Shown in pieces: positions 51,402-60,649 of a DNA stretch of 64,000 nucleotides (position 1 is its first letter; each line of letters begins with the position of its first letter). Source of the stretch: Chitinophaga pinensis (GTDB taxonomy: Bacteria; Bacteroidota; Bacteroidia; Chitinophagales; Chitinophagaceae); assembly GCA_902167325.1 (NCBI GenBank), contig LR632930.1:2852001-2916000 (forward strand), read 5' to 3'. The translations under genes were made by a program, and so were the position numbers. The notes beneath the pieces were generated by a model. That model worked only from the letters and a program-made list of their open reading frames with translations. It had not been told where the DNA came from and searched no databases.

Positions 51402-52574
51402 ATGAAAAAATTGATTATACTGATCCTCGTTCTTGCAGGCACTATGCAAGCCTGTACCGAGAAGGAAAACACGCCCATCTCTTCGGCCACCGGCAAACCC
51501 GGACAGGTAACGGAAGTATCGGTGGAGAACCTCCCTGGCGGCGCCACGATTAGTTACCGTATCCCGAATCAGGCAGAAGTACTCAGCGTTAAAGCCGTAT
51601 ACACGATATCTACCGGCAAGAAATATGAAGCCGATGCTTCCTTCTACAACAATAAACTAAGCATTACCGGGTTTAATGATGAGCAGGAGCATGAAGTGCT
51701 GCTGTACACAGTGAACCGCGCGCAGGAATTGTCTGATCCTGTGAAATGCACGATCAAACCAATGCCTTCGCCGCTCAAACTGACTGCAGCAACGGTTCAG
51801 ATCCAGAGCGATTTCGGCGGTGCGCGTTTCAGCTGGATGAACGAACTTAAATCGCCGCTGGCATTTGAAATGTACACACCGGATTCACTGGGGAGGATGA
51901 CGCTGGTACGCATCATCAATTCTCAGGTAATGGAAGGTACACAGGCGCTGCGTGGGTATCCGCCAATGCCCCGCGAATTTGGTTTCGTGGTGAAGGATAA
52001 CTTCGGCAACCGTTCCGATACCATTTTCCCGGCTGGCAGGAAGCTTACCCCGCTGTTCGAAGAACGCCTTCCAAAAGGCTCCATGGCGATCATGAAACTG
52101 GCGAATGATCAGAACTTCACCAACTGGGAAGGTTCCGATCAGAAGATCATTGACGATGATCTGACCTCCTTCGGTCACTCACCGTCGTCTTCCCTTCCCG
52201 CACCTTTCACGCTGGATCTCGGGGTAACGGCCAAAGTAAGCCGCATCGTGCTGTTCCAGCGTAAATTCGGCAACAGCTTCTACAACTGGGGTAACCCGAA
52301 GGATATTGATGTATACGTGAAAGTGACTACGCCTTCACAAAGCGGTGACTGGAGTGAATGGAAGAAGATCATGGAAACGGAGATCGTTAAACCTTCCGGA
52401 AGCAGCAGCAATGTAACGGACGATGACCTCCGCGCCGCAGAGAACGGGCACGAGTTTACCTTCGATCTTTCACAGGAACCGGTTCGTTACATCCGCATCG
52501 TTGTCCGCTCTACCTGGGGAAGCACCACGTTTACCCACCCTGCGGAAATTGATGTATACGGCGAGCGGAAATAA
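51402..52574 (+). CDS. DUF4959/DUF5000-type surface lipoprotein with discoidin-like C-terminus (locus D)
   Basis: This 390-residue lipoprotein has a signal ending TMQAC (Cys18). The N-terminal fibronectin-like strand set (VTEVSVENLPGGATISYRIP) matches DUF4959. A middle beta-domain follows (GGARFSWMNELKSPLAFEMY). The C-terminal about 235-390 looks like an F5/8 type C (discoidin) jelly roll: IIDDDLTSFGHSPSSSLPAPFTLDLGVTAKVSRIVLFQRKFG, ending RYIRIVVRSTWGSTTFTHPAEIDVYGERK. This domain order is common for lipoproteins trailing SusCD pairs, where they act as accessory glycan-binding surface proteins. It starts 17 bases after susD. Confidence 0.85.
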   Translation: MKKLIILILVLAGTMQACTEKENTPISSATGKPGQVTEVSVENLPGGATISYRIPNQAEVLSVKAVYTISTGKKYEADASFYNNKLSITGFNDEQEHEVLLYTVNRAQELSDPVKCTIKPMPSPLKLTAATVQIQSDFGGARFSWMNELKSPLAFEMYTPDSLGRMTLVRIINSQVMEGTQALRGYPPMPREFGFVVKDNFGNRSDTIFPAGRKLTPLFEERLPKGSMAIMKLANDQNFTNWEGSDQKIIDDDLTSFGHSPSSSLPAPFTLDLGVTAKVSRIVLFQRKFGNSFYNWGNPKDIDVYVKVTTPSQSGDWSEWKKIMETEIVKPSGSSSNVTDDDLRAAENGHEFTFDLSQEPVRYIRIVVRSTWGSTTFTHPAEIDVYGERK

Positions 52575-52598
52575 TCATCCACCTAAACTGACAAGCAC

Positions 52599-53705
52599 AT
52601 GAAATATATACTGCATGCTTTTTCGTATCTGTGCATCCTCACAATGGCTGCCTCCTGCGATAAATTCACGGATATCCATAAGCCATTCGTTGAAGGCGGA
52701 GAAATCATCTACGCCGTTAAGCCCGATTCGGTGGTGTTCATCGCCGGCAAGGAAAGGCTGCTGATGCGCCTGTGGATGGAAAACGGCCAGAACATCAAGA
52801 ACATCATCGTATCCTGGAACGGAGGGGCCGACTCGCTGGTGATACCCATGAAATTAAAGACCGGAAGGGATAGCATTGAAACATTGCTGCCCGGACTGGT
52901 AGAGAAAGCCTACTCTTTCAATATATACGCTGTGGATGGCTTTGGACACCGGTCCCTGACTTACACACAATTTGGTGCCACATTTGGCGATGCATATGCC
53001 GGTTCTCTCCAGAACCGGAGGCTCAAAAAGATCTCCCTTACGGAAACGGAGGGTTTGCTGGAATGGTTCGCTCCGGCTGAAGGGATGATCCTCAATGAGG
53101 TGAAATTCATCAACCGCCGTGGTACCGACACTGTTGTACGTTTCCCCTCCACTGAATTCAGCGTGGAGATCGACGCACCGGGTGGCACTGCCTTCCAATA
53201 CCGTGGCCTCTACATCCCGCAGGCAGAAGCGATCGATACCTTTGCTACTGCATGGGCGTCAGACAAGCTGCCTGATTTCTACACGATCGATCGTTCGGAA
53301 TGGGAAGCAGTTTCGGTATCCGATGAAACCGCCGGCGATGGTGGTGGAAAGGATGCCCTGATAGACGATAATCTGAGTTCCTACTGGCATTCCCAGTGGG
53401 GACCGGATATTGACTTACCGCACTGGGCAATTATAGACCTGAGTACTGTAAAGAATATCGCGTATTTCACAGTGTACCGCCGTAAGAACAATACCAACTC
53501 AAAGTCTGTACAACTCTATCTCGGTAATAGCAGCGACCCCAATGGAACCTGGACGCTGGCCGGACAGGGTGCCTTCACATCGGGCGATATGTTGAAAATC
53601 GACAATACGGCTAATGCATCCGGCAGATACCTGAAAATATACCTGACCGACAGTAACAATCCGCCATTTACAAGCATAGCAGAAATCTATGCATATGGAA
53701 ATTAA
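52599..53705 (+). CDS. DUF4998-type surface lipoprotein with discoidin-like C-terminus (locus D)
   Basis: This 368-residue lipoprotein has a signal ending TMAASC (Cys20), then DKFTDIHKPFVEGGEIIYAVKPDS, the typical DUF4998 opening. Residues about 45-225 are fibronectin-like strands. Residues about 235-368 form a discoidin-like domain (LIDDNLSSYWHSQWGPDIDLPHWAIIDLSTVKNIAYFTVYRRKN, ending IYLTDSNNPPFTSIAEIYAYGN). It follows its neighbour by 24 bases and shares its C-terminal fold, so the two probably bind the same polymer at the cell surface. A strong terminator ends the operon. Confidence 0.85.
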   Translation: MKYILHAFSYLCILTMAASCDKFTDIHKPFVEGGEIIYAVKPDSVVFIAGKERLLMRLWMENGQNIKNIIVSWNGGADSLVIPMKLKTGRDSIETLLPGLVEKAYSFNIYAVDGFGHRSLTYTQFGATFGDAYAGSLQNRRLKKISLTETEGLLEWFAPAEGMILNEVKFINRRGTDTVVRFPSTEFSVEIDAPGGTAFQYRGLYIPQAEAIDTFATAWASDKLPDFYTIDRSEWEAVSVSDETAGDGGGKDALIDDNLSSYWHSQWGPDIDLPHWAIIDLSTVKNIAYFTVYRRKNNTNSKSVQLYLGNSSDPNGTWTLAGQGAFTSGDMLKIDNTANASGRYLKIYLTDSNNPPFTSIAEIYAYGN

Positions 53706-53730
53706 TTCAAACGGATAACCGGCATTTTTA

Positions 53731-53762
53731 AAAGGGCAGTTCTAGGATGAACTGCCCTTTTT
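53731..53762 (+). terminator. Intrinsic terminator ending locus D
   Basis: A 12-base-pair stem (AAAGGGCAGTTC with GAACTGCCCTTT) and TAGGAT loop run into TTG, 26 bases after the last lipoprotein gene. Confidence 0.88.
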
Positions 53763-53928
53763 GTTTCCCTGCAAATTCCCTTATGGCTGTTGATTACATA
53801 TTGATGTATTGTATACTTTGTTAACCCTTTAAAAGCTCCCTGCAGGGTAAAATGCATTTATTTCCTTCCAATTACCGACTTTTGCACCCGGAAGGTATGT
53901 GCCTGCCGGTTAAAAGCATTTTACAACA

Positions 53929-54972
53929 TTGGACCAGTCAATCAGTTTAAACAAGTTTATCAGTGATACGGGATATTGTTCGCGCCGCGAGGCAGACAAT
54001 CTCATCACCTCCGGCCGCGTGTTGTTAAACGACAAGCCGGCTACTTTGGGTAACCGCTATAAACCCGGTGATACGGTTGAAGTAGATGGTAGTCTTATTA
54101 CAGCTGCCAAAAAGGAGAAACGGGTTTACCTGGCGCTTAACAAACCAGTAGGCATCACTACCACTACCGAACTTCACATCAAAGATAATATCATCAGCTT
54201 TGTGGGCTATCCTAAAAGGATATTCCCCATCGGCCGGCTTGATAAAGACTCCGAAGGACTGATCTTCCTCACCAATGACGGGGATATCATCAATAAGATT
54301 CTGCGGGCTGCTAATAATCACGAGAAGGAGTACATAGTTCGGGTTAACAAGCCTGTGAATGCGGCATTTGTTAGGCAAATGTCGCAGGGGGTGCGTATAC
54401 TGGAAACAACTACGTTGCCCTGTAAGGTGGAAATGACGGGCCGCCAGACGTTCCGCATCACACTAACACAAGGCCTCAACCGCCAGATCCGCCGCATGTG
54501 CGAAGCCCTCGGTTATGCTGTTGTAGCCTTACAGCGCGTTCGTATCATGAACGTAAAGCTTGATAAACTGGCAGTAGGTAAATGGCGCTACCTCAGCGAA
54601 GCGGAAATAGCATTTATTAAAGAGAGTGTAGCCGATTCCAGTATGGTTGGTGGTGAAAGTGCTAAGCCGGCACAGCGAAAGAAAAATCGCAGACATAACC
54701 CTGCCGGAAAGGATTCCAATCCCGAACTCATCCCGGATAAAAAGCCATCTGACAGTAAGTTTATATCTCCTAAGCCCGAATTTAACCGGGAGAAGAAACC
54801 ATCTGACAATAAGTTTAAATCTCCCAAGCCACTGGCTAAAGAGGGTAAACCTAAATCGTTCGAGAAGCCGGCAAAGAGGGGTAATCCTTCTCAGAAACCC
54901 GCTCCTTCAAATAAAGGCAAACCTGCTGCCCGACCGGCAAAGCAATCCGGTAAAAAAAGGAGTGGACGATAA
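53929..54972 (+). CDS. rluF: 23S rRNA pseudouridine synthase RluF with long basic tail, TTG start
   Basis: This is a 347-residue protein. No in-frame ATG exists near the start and a stop lies 18 bases upstream, so TTG at 53929 is the start (LDQSISLNKFISDTG read with Met). The S4 domain spans about 4-55 (SLNKFISDTGYCSRREADNLITSGRV). The pseudouridine synthase domain follows with the catalytic Asp105 in GRLDKDSEGLIFLTNDGD, then NKILRAANNHEKEY and QGLNRQIRRMCEALGY; these match RluF closely. RluF modifies uridine 2604 of 23S rRNA in E. coli. Residues about 230-347 form a Lys/Pro/Ser-rich disordered tail, absent from the E. coli protein, containing a 54-base in-frame duplication. Confidence 0.93.
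   Translation: MDQSISLNKFISDTGYCSRREADNLITSGRVLLNDKPATLGNRYKPGDTVEVDGSLITAAKKEKRVYLALNKPVGITTTTELHIKDNIISFVGYPKRIFPIGRLDKDSEGLIFLTNDGDIINKILRAANNHEKEYIVRVNKPVNAAFVRQMSQGVRILETTTLPCKVEMTGRQTFRITLTQGLNRQIRRMCEALGYAVVALQRVRIMNVKLDKLAVGKWRYLSEAEIAFIKESVADSSMVGGESAKPAQRKKNRRHNPAGKDSNPELIPDKKPSDSKFISPKPEFNREKKPSDNKFKSPKPLAKEGKPKSFEKPAKRGNPSQKPAPSNKGKPAARPAKQSGKKRSGR
54739..54830 (+). repeat. 54-base imperfect direct repeat inside the rluF tail
   Basis: Two copies (starting about 54739 and 54793) encode KKPSDSKFISPKP and KKPSDNKFKSPKP. The offset is exactly 54 bases, so the reading frame is kept. They probably arose by tandem duplication. Confidence 0.75.
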
Positions 54973-55001
54973 TTGTTTAGTATACCAGGATATCCCGCAC
55001 T

Positions 55002-55408
55002 ATGAAGTATTTTTTCAAGCCTTATAGCTTGTTCTTATATGTTGCGTTGATTGCATCGATTCCCGCTATTATACCCTCATTAACCGCAGCGGGTTGAAAT
55101 TCTTTGCATCAGCGTTCGGTTTGATCTGGTTGATTTGCGTTTGGAAGGAGGCTCAACTCAAATCCCGGAAACTTATCTGGATTCATTTTGCTGCTTCGAT
55201 CTTTACACTGGCCGCCCTGTGTTATTATCAGGTACAGGCAAGAGGGGAGAAGTTAATTCATGTTGAATCATCCTGGCAAGGAAAATACGGCCATAGTACG
55301 CACGACTATTTCGTTTTACCATATAGCGGCATTCTGTTATTTATGTTTGTGGCAGCTCAGGGTGTTTTCGTTATGCAATTGGTGAAAGCAGGTATGCGGA
55401 ACGACTGA
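55002..55408 (+). pseudogene. Small membrane protein gene, apparently frameshifted
   Basis: An ATG at 55002 opens MKYFFKPYSLFLYVALIASIP, a good transmembrane start, but the frame stops at 55095-55097. Another frame, open from 55028, continues TLINRSGLKFFASAFGLIW and then two or three more hydrophobic segments (LIWIHFAASIFTLAALCYY; YSGILLFMFVAAQGVFVMQLV) to 55408. Joining the frames near 55068-55072 gives a natural protein of about 135 residues with about four helices. The simplest reading is a single-base loss or a sequencing error. Otherwise a 104-residue protein may start at the TTG at 55094. No family is recognised. Confidence 0.55.
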
Positions 55409-55452
55409 TTTCCGCATGATCATAGGGTTGAGCGAATGCTGCCTCTAAAAGC

Positions 55453-55485
55453 AAAAAGGTTGAAGTAAGCACTTCAACCTTTTTT
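55453..55485. terminator. Bidirectional terminator between convergent genes
   Basis: A 14-base-pair stem (AAAAAGGTTGAAGT with ACTTCAACCTTTTT) and AAGC loop are flanked by A- and T-runs, between the small membrane gene and locus E. Confidence 0.9.
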
Positions 55486-55507
55486 GTATTACGTATTTAG
55501 GGAACGA

Positions 55508-56308
55508 TCAGATTCTGTCCGGATAAAAGAACATCCGCCCGATTTCAAGGCCCCATTTACCCTGCACCACCAGGTATGGTTGTACCAATCCTTTTTCTCC
55601 GGCTCTTGGCATGACCAGGCTGCTGGCAGCCATTTTACTTTTACTTTCATCGCCGTAAAACGCCCACTGGTCTGTAGTACCGGCTTTTGTAAAGCAGATG
55701 TTGGTGGAACTAAGCATATTGATAGTTGCGAATTTCTCGTCTGCGAGATATCCGGCATACGCCCATTTATTGGGCTGTACGTTCCGGGCAAGGTAGGCAC
55801 GGTACTCCTGTCCGTTGGCGGCATCTGTTCTGCTGAGGAAGATGTCTACCGGATCGGTACTTTCGGCGTAGCCGATGTAGAACCCGAGCTTATTGGTATT
55901 GGCATCGGCTGCGGGTGGCTGTGAGGGCACTTCCTTTCCATCGATATACAGAAAGTTATAGTAGGCTTTGGTGCCAGTTTCAGGCAATTGTTGTCTGAAG
56001 ACTTCCTTTTTCGTTACCGTGTCTGTAATCACCAGCATTTTGTTGGTGCGGCCGGATACATAGCGGTGTGTGGCATTGAAGTGCACCAGTGATGTGGGTT
56101 TAATGATGTAATCCCCGTTGTTGACAGATACGTCATAAACTGATGTATCGAGCGAGATCTGCAGGGCATGGTCTGAGTTATTATAACCTGCCACCAGCAC
56201 CTGCATCGCCATACCGGCTTTGAGGTCTTCTTTATTGCAGGCCGTAAACGCCACAGACGCTAAGGTCAGCAGCAATACGGTAATGGTCTTGTTGATAAAT
56301 AATCGCAT
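55508..56308 (-). CDS. Lipoprotein of unknown function (locus E, paralogue of the next gene)
   Basis: This 266-residue lipoprotein has a signal ending SVAFTAC (Cys24). I do not recognise a family with confidence. The mature protein is beta-rich. It shares a layout with the protein encoded just upstream: VLVAGYNNSDHALQISLDT here against VISGYNASNEKLNVKLDT there, then NFLYIDGKEVPSQPPA against NFFYLNGVAGEMPEPPA, and a later GYAESTDPVDIFL segment against YDGPIDIAV. It is the last gene of locus E, starting 11 bases after its paralogue. It probably sits at the outer membrane with the locus E receptor, perhaps in place of SusD (inference). Confidence 0.75.
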   Translation of the reverse strand: MRLFINKTITVLLLTLASVAFTACNKEDLKAGMAMQVLVAGYNNSDHALQISLDTSVYDVSVNNGDYIIKPTSLVHFNATHRYVSGRTNKMLVITDTVTKKEVFRQQLPETGTKAYYNFLYIDGKEVPSQPPAADANTNKLGFYIGYAESTDPVDIFLSRTDAANGQEYRAYLARNVQPNKWAYAGYLADEKFATINMLSSTNICFTKAGTTDQWAFYGDESKSKMAASSLVMPRAGEKGLVQPYLVVQGKWGLEIGRMFFYPDRI

Positions 56309-56319
56309 ATTGACAGGTT

Positions 56320-57102
56320 TTAGAGTTCCAGGTTCTTCACGAAGGCCATCAGCGACCCGGAGGGATTTTCGGTAAAGATGTACATTTTGGAAGAAGCTAC
56401 ATTGGCATTGGGCTTCGGCGCCGATGTGGTGATATTCCAGTTGTAACCGGTGCCGGCAGTGTAAAACTCATTGGTACCGGCTTTGTAGAGGTATATCACG
56501 AAAAGCACGGGAGTAGGCTGGCCGTTGTAGGTTTGCCCGGCTGTGGGGAACGGGTCGATGGTGATCGTTTCGCTAAACTCCCCGGCTTTCACGTTTTTTA
56601 TCCGTGCCAGTTCCTGGAATACCTTTGGTACGAAGTACAGTTTGCCCACGGCAATATCTATCGGGCCATCATACTTCGTCATCACCGGGTTCCACATATA
56701 CCGCAGCTTGATTTTTCCTTCTTCGAACGCTGGTGGCTCAGGCATTTCTCCCGCTACCCCATTCAGGTAAAAGAAGTTGACTTTGCCCACATTGTCTCCC
56801 TTCTTCCATTCTCTTTCCAGTACGGGTTTATCGGCGCCTTCCGGTGTGATGGACACTTTCAGCGATTGCTGGCCTTCGGGAAAGGTAAATGCCTGACTTA
56901 CTTTGAAAGGGCCGTTTGGAATCTGGAAAAGGCGCTGGAAGGTATCAAGCTTCACATTGAGTTTCTCATTGCTGGCATTGTAGCCGGAAATAACGAAGGG
57001 CAGCATATCGCCTTTGTACAGGAATTCGACGTCTTTTTTGCAGGCCGTGGCCAGTATAGTGAATGTGGCCAGCAGGCTAAAAAATATATGTTTCGTTTTC
57101 AT
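56320..57102 (-). CDS. Lipoprotein of unknown function (locus E, paralogue of the next gene)
   Basis: This 260-residue lipoprotein has a signal ending TILATAC (Cys21), followed by KKDVEFLYKGDMLPFVISGYNAS. It is beta-rich with no recognised domain, and paralogous to the downstream lipoprotein through the GYN...LDT and FFYLNG...PEPPA segments. The C-terminal half (YNGQPTPVLFVIYLYKAGTNEFYTAGTGYNW) has no counterpart that I can align by eye. It starts 26 bases after the receptor stop. Tandem lipoproteins after a receptor without SusD suggest accessory ligand-binding subunits, which is inference. Confidence 0.75.
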   Translation of the reverse strand: MKTKHIFFSLLATFTILATACKKDVEFLYKGDMLPFVISGYNASNEKLNVKLDTFQRLFQIPNGPFKVSQAFTFPEGQQSLKVSITPEGADKPVLEREWKKGDNVGKVNFFYLNGVAGEMPEPPAFEEGKIKLRYMWNPVMTKYDGPIDIAVGKLYFVPKVFQELARIKNVKAGEFSETITIDPFPTAGQTYNGQPTPVLFVIYLYKAGTNEFYTAGTGYNWNITTSAPKPNANVASSKMYIFTENPSGSLMAFVKNLEL

Positions 57103-57128
57103 GGTTTGTTTTTTGAATGCGGGGAATG

Positions 57129-60100
57129 TTAGAACGTGTATCCGATAGACAGGCTGACAGAGGTACCCACCCGCCGGATGAAAGTATCCTGGTCGCCGAT
57201 CCTTTTTTTCGTTTTCCCATCTTCCGACAACTCCAGGTACCCTTCTTCATATTTCTGGGAGAAGCCGAATTTCCATTCATAGATGGCGCTCCAGTCTGTT
57301 TCACTGATGAAGGAGAGGGGTGTGTTGCGGTATTTATCCTGCAGTTTGTAGGTTTCGTCGCTGTTGATGTAGAAGCGGTGCGCGGAATTGGTGAGGTTGC
57401 TCATATTGAGCCTTACCATCAGGTTTTTGTTTTTCAGGAACGCATAGCTGAGTTGTGCATCGAGCTGGTCGCGCGGACGTTCGTATTCCACAATGCTGGG
57501 CAGTATTCCCGTGGTAAAGGTTTTATACCCCATGTGGTTGAATGCGATGTTGGCACCTAGGCGTTTGCCTGCATATTGCAGGGCTATATTGTACAGTACG
57601 GGCACCTGGCCGTAGAGCGGCCGTTTTTCGGTGAGCAGTTTTTTTGTACGGTAACTATATTTATAACCGTATTTATCGTCGCTCATGCTTTTCCCGCTGT
57701 ATTGGCTCGCCTGCACGGTGGAGTTCTGCAGGGTGAGGTTCCCGCTCAGGAAAAGGTTGTCGAGGAACTTCCAGTCGGGGTTGATGAATCCGAAGTTTTT
57801 CCGGAAATCGAATTCCCAGCCGCTGACTTTGGCCCATTCCGAGTTATTGGTTTTAACGTAAATACGGCCCGTAGCGTCTGGCTGATCGCGGTAGATCTCA
57901 GCAGGTTTATCGAAGTACTTATAGAAATAACCGAAGGAGATAACCTCACCGGGTTTGGGGTACCATTCCAGGCGGAGGTCGTAATGGTCTATGAGGGTAG
58001 ACAGTACGCCTTCGTTCATCCTGTAGGAGCCCAGAGCGGGGTCGAAGCGGATCATGCGGGAGTTCTCGATCAGTGAGGGGCGCACAACCGACTGTGCATA
58101 TGCGGCGCGGATGTTGAAGTCTGCCAGCGGTGTAATAGTGAGGCTTGCAGAAGGCAGGTAGCGCCAGGTTTTCTCCTCTTTGGAAGGATCGGCAAAGGCA
58201 CTCACTATTTTCCCGGATTCGGGGTCTACATAACGGACTTTTTCGCCATCCTTAATGAGCTGGTCTATCAGCAGATCGTTAGGGCCGCTGCGGAGTCTTT
58301 CATACTTGTAATATTCGGCACGCACGCCCCATACAAGGCGCATCCATTTCGTAAACCGGTTATCGAGCATGGCGTAGAGGCCCTGATTGGTGTTTTTGCC
58401 CTGGTAGCCGTTAGAGGAGAACCCTGCAGGGAAATACATCAGGTCTGAATATGGATCTTTAAAATCTAGGTACTTACCCCATTCCTGCACAGGCAGGTAG
58501 GGGAATACGGAATTGTTTGGGTTCAATGTGCCGATGGGCAGAATAGTCCAGTCGTAGAAGCCTTTGCGCTCCATAAACTGGTATCCAACTTTCACCAGTT
58601 GCTTTTGACCCAGCAGTTGCGTATTGTAGCTGAGGGAGGCTTCACCAATACGGTTGGTTTCTTCGTAGAGGTATTGTGCGCGGTTAAATGTGCCGTAGCC
58701 GGGGTTGGTGACCCCGTGAACCATCACGTTGTATGTTGTCTGGTTGAGAGTAGTGGTGGGTGCCAGCCAGGCTTCCACGGCATCCTTCTCAAGGTTCGTT
58801 AGCTTGTTGCGCGCAACGTTCCATTCAAAACGGAACTTGCCGAAAGTATGATCGCCGTTGATGCGGTTCTGCAGCATGTTGAGGAACTTGGGGCGGTCGT
58901 ATTCGCGGATGGCGGGCTTATCACCGAAGCCGATCTCATTGCCCCAGCCCACCATGCGGTTGAACTGGTTGTTGAACACACGGGAGTAGAAGTTGCGGAT
59001 GGTGATCTTATGATTGGCCGAGCTCCAGCCTGCGTTCAGTAATGCTGCCCAGGTGGTGTTAAAGTTATACTGGTTGGCAAAGGTGGGCTCCAGTTCTGCG
59101 CCGGTAGCTGCATCGTAGCGGCGGTTATCGAGCTTTTCCCAGTTACCGCGTTCAAAGTGTTCGATATCATCCATCGACTGCTCGTTGCGGTAGCTGATGC
59201 TGCCCACAAAACCGAAGCGGCTGTTTTTTACCTGGTAGTTGCGGCCCATGCTCACCTGGTAGTTTTGCCCCGGTGCGGCTTTATAAATGCGGGTACCGAG
59301 CCGTTCCAGTCCGCCGATCCTTTTGTTTTGTGCGCCCACCTGCTCCGGGGTGATCAGTGTTTTACCGGGTTCCGGTGTGGCATAGGGATTCGCAGGATTA
59401 TAATTTCTTCCATCGAACAGGATCAGGTTATCGGGGAAGTGGTCGCGGCCGCCGTCGTCAAAACCGAGGTAGTCGTATTTACCACGTCCATAGCCGAGAA
59501 ACTCCTTTCCCGTTACGCCGGAAATGTATTTGGTGCCGATACTGATGTTGGTGAAGTTCTGGTGGGGGATAGCGAATGTATTCACCTGCACGAGGCCGCC
59601 GCCGAAACCGAAGCTCATATCCGGTGTGGCGGTTTTGGACACGATCACATTATCGATCAGGTTATTGGGAATGATGTCGAACTCAAAATCCCGTACCTGC
59701 ACGTCAGTACTGGGGAGGATGGCGCCGTCCATCATAGCGAGATTATACCGCTCCGCGATGCCGCGGATCACTACCCGGCGGTTATCGTTGGTGCTTACGC
59801 CGGAAATGCGTTTGAGGGTTTCGCCGATATGTTTGTCTGGCAAAGCGGAGATCTGTTCGCGGCTGATGCCGTTGGAGATACCGGCTTCGTTTTTCTGACG
59901 GGCGTATAGCGAGGCAACGGATTCGCGGCTGGCGGAAGAGGTTACCACTACGCCGCTCAGGGTGCTTTTCTGTCTTTTCAGGGTGATGTTCAGCTCGAAG
60001 GTTTGCCCGTTTTTTACGGTGATATCCGGAATGCGTTTGGTGCCGTATCCGATAGAGGAGATTTCCGCTTGGTATTTACCCGGGGGGAGACTGATAACGA

Positions 60101-60563
60101 ATGATCCGTCTGCTTTCGTAGTGGTGCCTTTATTTCCGATGCGCACGGTCACGAAAGGCAGGGCCTCACCGTTGGTTTCGTCGATCACTTTGCCGGAGAT
60201 GCGGCCGTCGGCCGGTTGAGTTTGCTGTACCGGTGCCTCGGAAGCTGTGGCGGGCTTCAATATGATAGCCCCCATATCTCCGGAAGTATGGGTGATGCCG
60301 AGGGAAGATTGCAGTGTGTACAGCACTTCTTTCACAGTGGGCTGCGCGCTCTTGAAATGAAGGGATTTCTCCAGCCGGCCACTTACTTCTTTCCCGAAAG
60401 TAAACTGTACGGATTCGGCTTTTTCGATAAGGGCGATCACATCTTTCCCTTTCAGCTCTTTCGCGGGTAATGTGATCTGCCGGGTCATATCCTGCGCACG
60501 GGCCAACCCGGGAGCGAACATGGCGGCGATAAACGTAGTGATACAAAGTATCCTTATTTGCAT
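57129..60563 (-). CDS. TonB-dependent receptor with STN and carboxypeptidase-like domains, no SusD partner (locus E)
   Basis: This 1144-residue receptor has a signal peptide (MQIRILCITTFIAAMFAPGLARAQ). STN spans about 28-104 and the carboxypeptidase-regulatory-like domain about 119-197 (ALPFVTVRIGNKGTTTKADGSFV). The plug begins at about 203 (GVVVTSSASRESVASLYARQKNE, then ISALPDKHIGETLKRISGVSTNDNRRVVIRGIAERYNLAMMDG). This plug differs from the SusC type (no SVLKDA..AIYGSRG motif) and resembles the Caulobacter-like/OMP_b-brl receptors. The barrel ends SVSLSIGYTF. With STN it should signal through the upstream FecR. Two paralogous lipoprotein genes follow and no susD is present. Confidence 0.93.
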   Translation of the reverse strand: MQIRILCITTFIAAMFAPGLARAQDMTRQITLPAKELKGKDVIALIEKAESVQFTFGKEVSGRLEKSLHFKSAQPTVKEVLYTLQSSLGITHTSGDMGAIILKPATASEAPVQQTQPADGRISGKVIDETNGEALPFVTVRIGNKGTTTKADGSFVISLPPGKYQAEISSIGYGTKRIPDITVKNGQTFELNITLKRQKSTLSGVVVTSSASRESVASLYARQKNEAGISNGISREQISALPDKHIGETLKRISGVSTNDNRRVVIRGIAERYNLAMMDGAILPSTDVQVRDFEFDIIPNNLIDNVIVSKTATPDMSFGFGGGLVQVNTFAIPHQNFTNISIGTKYISGVTGKEFLGYGRGKYDYLGFDDGGRDHFPDNLILFDGRNYNPANPYATPEPGKTLITPEQVGAQNKRIGGLERLGTRIYKAAPGQNYQVSMGRNYQVKNSRFGFVGSISYRNEQSMDDIEHFERGNWEKLDNRRYDAATGAELEPTFANQYNFNTTWAALLNAGWSSANHKITIRNFYSRVFNNQFNRMVGWGNEIGFGDKPAIREYDRPKFLNMLQNRINGDHTFGKFRFEWNVARNKLTNLEKDAVEAWLAPTTTLNQTTYNVMVHGVTNPGYGTFNRAQYLYEETNRIGEASLSYNTQLLGQKQLVKVGYQFMERKGFYDWTILPIGTLNPNNSVFPYLPVQEWGKYLDFKDPYSDLMYFPAGFSSNGYQGKNTNQGLYAMLDNRFTKWMRLVWGVRAEYYKYERLRSGPNDLLIDQLIKDGEKVRYVDPESGKIVSAFADPSKEEKTWRYLPSASLTITPLADFNIRAAYAQSVVRPSLIENSRMIRFDPALGSYRMNEGVLSTLIDHYDLRLEWYPKPGEVISFGYFYKYFDKPAEIYRDQPDATGRIYVKTNNSEWAKVSGWEFDFRKNFGFINPDWKFLDNLFLSGNLTLQNSTVQASQYSGKSMSDDKYGYKYSYRTKKLLTEKRPLYGQVPVLYNIALQYAGKRLGANIAFNHMGYKTFTTGILPSIVEYERPRDQLDAQLSYAFLKNKNLMVRLNMSNLTNSAHRFYINSDETYKLQDKYRNTPLSFISETDWSAIYEWKFGFSQKYEEGYLELSEDGKTKKRIGDQDTFIRRVGTSVSLSIGYTF

Positions 60564-60649
60564 AACTTTATGTGATTAAATGTTGCGGACTTTAGTTAGT
60601 ACGGTGCGTTTAATGAGCTGCCGGGTGGTGAGATACCCTGCAGCGTGTG

